Source of the DNA: Limimaricola sp.
Lineage (GTDB): Bacteria > Pseudomonadota > Alphaproteobacteria > Rhodobacterales > Rhodobacteraceae
Length of the DNA: 64,000 bases
Direction of reading: 5' to 3'
Assembly: GCF_016125575.1 (NCBI RefSeq)
Contig: NZ_WGLM01000005.1
Location: 780,721-844,720 of the forward strand
A program made the position numbers and the translations under genes. Shown here piece after piece: positions 62,626 through 64,000 of this stretch; the first letter of the stretch is position 1; every line of letters begins with the position of its first letter. The notes under the pieces are model-generated. The model searched no databases. It had not been told where the DNA came from and saw only the letters and a list, made by a program, of their open reading frames with translations.

Positions 62626-63920
62626 TTCTTCACCCCCAGGCGCTTGCGATAAACGATGTCGATAAAGACGGCGAAGACCAGCACGAGGCCCACGACGATG
62701 TTCTGGAAGGGCGAGTCGACGTTGACCATCGCCATACCCGATTGCAGCGACTGCATGATCAGCGCGCCAAGGATGGCGCCGTAAATCGTGCCGATGCCGC
62801 CCGCCAGTGCCGTGCCGCCGATGACCGCCGCAGCGATCACGCGCAACTCGTCCAGCGTGCCGATGTCGTTGGAATGGAAGGTCAGGCGGGCCGAGGCGAC
62901 CACGGCGGACAGCCCGGCGAGAAAGCCCATCAACGCAAAGACCTTCACCGTCAGCAGCCGGGTGTTGATGCCCGAAAGCTCTGCCGCGTCAGGGTTGCCA
63001 CCGGTTGCGAAGATGTAGCGGCCGAACCGCGTCTTCAGCGCCACCACCGTCATCGCCACCGCAACGAGAATGAGCACAAGCACCGAGATCGGCAACCCAT
63101 AGCCCGCGGTATAGCCCTCGGGCATCGTCTGCCCGGCGGCGGCGAACATCTGTTTCAGCCGGTTGAAGGGAATGTCATAGGCGTTGAGCACGGCCACGAA
63201 ACCAAGGATCGCGGCGACGACGATCACGCCCATCACGAATTCGGCCCACATCGGTTTGACCGGGAATTCGTGGCGGATCTTGTTGCGCCGGGCTGAAACC
63301 AGCGCCAGCACTGCCGCGATGGCGGCAAGGACGCCCACAACCCAAGATGCGGTTTCGCCCAGCGTCCCGTTGGTGCCGCCGAAAAGCTGGAACGTCGGGT
63401 CAAGCGGGCCAATGGTCTGGCCGTTGGTCAGGTACCAGCCGACGTTGCGCCAAACCAGCAGGCCGCCCAGCGTCACGATGAACGAGGGGATTGCGAGATA
63501 GCCCACCAGCCAGCCCTGTACCGCGCCGATCAGCGCGCCGGTCAGCAGGCCGGCCACGATCGCCACCGGGGCGATCACGAGACTGCCCAGCGGCACACCC
63601 ATGAATTGCGGCAGGATGACCGTCTGGGTCATCGCCATCACCGCCGAACAGGTCGCCAGAAGCGAGCCCACCGACAGGTCGATGTTGCGGGTGACGATCA
63701 CAAAGACCATGCCCGTCGCCATGATGGCAACAGAGACGGTCTGGATCGTCAGGTTGAAGATGTTGCGGGGGGTCAGGAAGTTGCCCCCGGTGAACAGGTG
63801 AAAGCCTAGGCACAGCAGAACGAAGGCGCCGATCATTCCGATCAGCCGCATATCGAGTTCAAGCTGTTGGGCGAGGCTTTTGCGGGAGGTCGAAGCGGAC
63901 GGGTCGGCAGTTGCGGTCAT
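62622..63920 (-). CDS. Xylose ABC transporter permease (XylH-like)
   Basis: A 432-residue inner-membrane permease of the ribose/xylose (BPD_transp_2) family with about eleven hydrophobic segments. Landmarks: [79 protein letters not shown] and [20 protein letters not shown]. The operon order (permease, ATPase, xylB, xylA) gives the xylose assignment. The binding-protein gene is expected just beyond the right edge. Confidence 0.92.
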   Translation of the reverse strand: MTATADPSASTSRKSLAQQLELDMRLIGMIGAFVLLCLGFHLFTGGNFLTPRNIFNLTIQTVSVAIMATGMVFVIVTRNIDLSVGSLLATCSAVMAMTQTVILPQFMGVPLGSLVIAPVAIVAGLLTGALIGAVQGWLVGYLAIPSFIVTLGGLLVWRNVGWYLTNGQTIGPLDPTFQLFGGTNGTLGETASWVVGVLAAIAAVLALVSARRNKIRHEFPVKPMWAEFVMGVIVVAAILGFVAVLNAYDIPFNRLKQMFAAAGQTMPEGYTAGYGLPISVLVLILVAVAMTVVALKTRFGRYIFATGGNPDAAELSGINTRLLTVKVFALMGFLAGLSAVVASARLTFHSNDIGTLDELRVIAAAVIGGTALAGGIGTIYGAILGALIMQSLQSGMAMVNVDSPFQNIVVGLVLVFAVFIDIVYRKRLGVKK

Positions 63921-63957
63921 GTCCGGTATCCTGCTGATTTCATGAAGGTCAGGCGCA

Positions 63958-63969
63958 GGCGCATGCGCC
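63958..63969. other. Perfect palindrome upstream of the xylose permease gene
   Basis: GGCGCATGCGCC is a perfect 12-bp palindrome 38 bp upstream of the permease start. In sugar-importer operons a hairpin between the binding-protein gene and the permease gene often protects the upstream mRNA and keeps the binding protein in excess. The upstream gene is outside the window, so this is an inference. Confidence 0.35.
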
Positions 63970-64000
63970 CGCGAATTGGCCGCCCCGGGGGAATGCCCAG

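Overview
The window is a 64-kb piece of a high-GC alphaproteobacterial chromosome. It most likely comes from the Rhodobacteraceae (Rhodobacterales): the division cluster carries DUF2484 genes between murC and murB, lpxC-bamD-recN follow ftsZ, and a DUF1127 gene is followed by an array of CCTCCTCCC-loop RNA hairpins, as in Rhodobacter-type genomes. Genus cannot be settled from the sequence alone. No prophage, insertion sequence, CRISPR array or rRNA operon is visible.

1-26.2 kb, transcribed right to left: a nearly complete division and cell-wall (dcw) cluster, mraZ-rsmH-ftsL-ftsI-murE-murF-mraY-murD-ftsW-murG-murC-(two DUF2484 genes, one small membrane gene)-murB-ddl-ftsQ-ftsA-ftsZ-lpxC-bamD-recN. 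Many junctions are 1-4 bp start/stop overlaps. Two opposite-strand flavoenzyme genes (YhiN type and YqjM-type old yellow enzyme) split it between murD and ftsW. The mraY-murD gap holds two facing copies of a repeat around a perfect TTAA-N7-TTAA (CtrA-type) site. The 640-bp region upstream of mraZ holds a perfect DnaA box, three GANTC sites and a cluster of TGGG motifs.

26.8-31.9 kb: mrp/apbC; a DUF1127 gene with an RNA region of eleven hairpins, each exposing CCTCCTCCC, ending at a terminator (a CcsR/cuckoo-type small-RNA array organised as a 170-nt repeated tetrad); a 609-residue exported protein of unknown function; and a divergent Lrp/AsnC regulator-LysE exporter pair.

32-47.9 kb: a UvrD/PcrA helicase with a low-GC internal patch, a CHRD-domain exported protein, pyruvate carboxylase, a glyoxalase-fold protein, a metallophosphoesterase, tRNA-Gly(GCC), an HSL-type hydrolase lacking the usual oxyanion-motif His, an iron-type alcohol dehydrogenase, and an RND efflux operon with two adaptor genes.

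47.9-64 kb: accessory metabolism. A DmdA-like GcvT-fold gene faces a LysR regulator. A GntR regulator and a Gfo/Idh/MocA dehydrogenase face an operon of SsuD-like flavin monooxygenase, aldo-keto reductase, flavin reductase and a TRAP transporter (DctQ-DctM-DctP). That enzyme trio matches the oxidative sulfoquinovose desulfurisation (sulfo-SMO) set, here with a TRAP importer. Then come a glycerate 2-kinase gene and a xylose operon (xylH-xylG-xylB-xylA on the minus strand) entering from the right edge. The two most interesting systems are the anti-Shine-Dalgarno hairpin array and the putative TRAP-coupled sulfonate operon.
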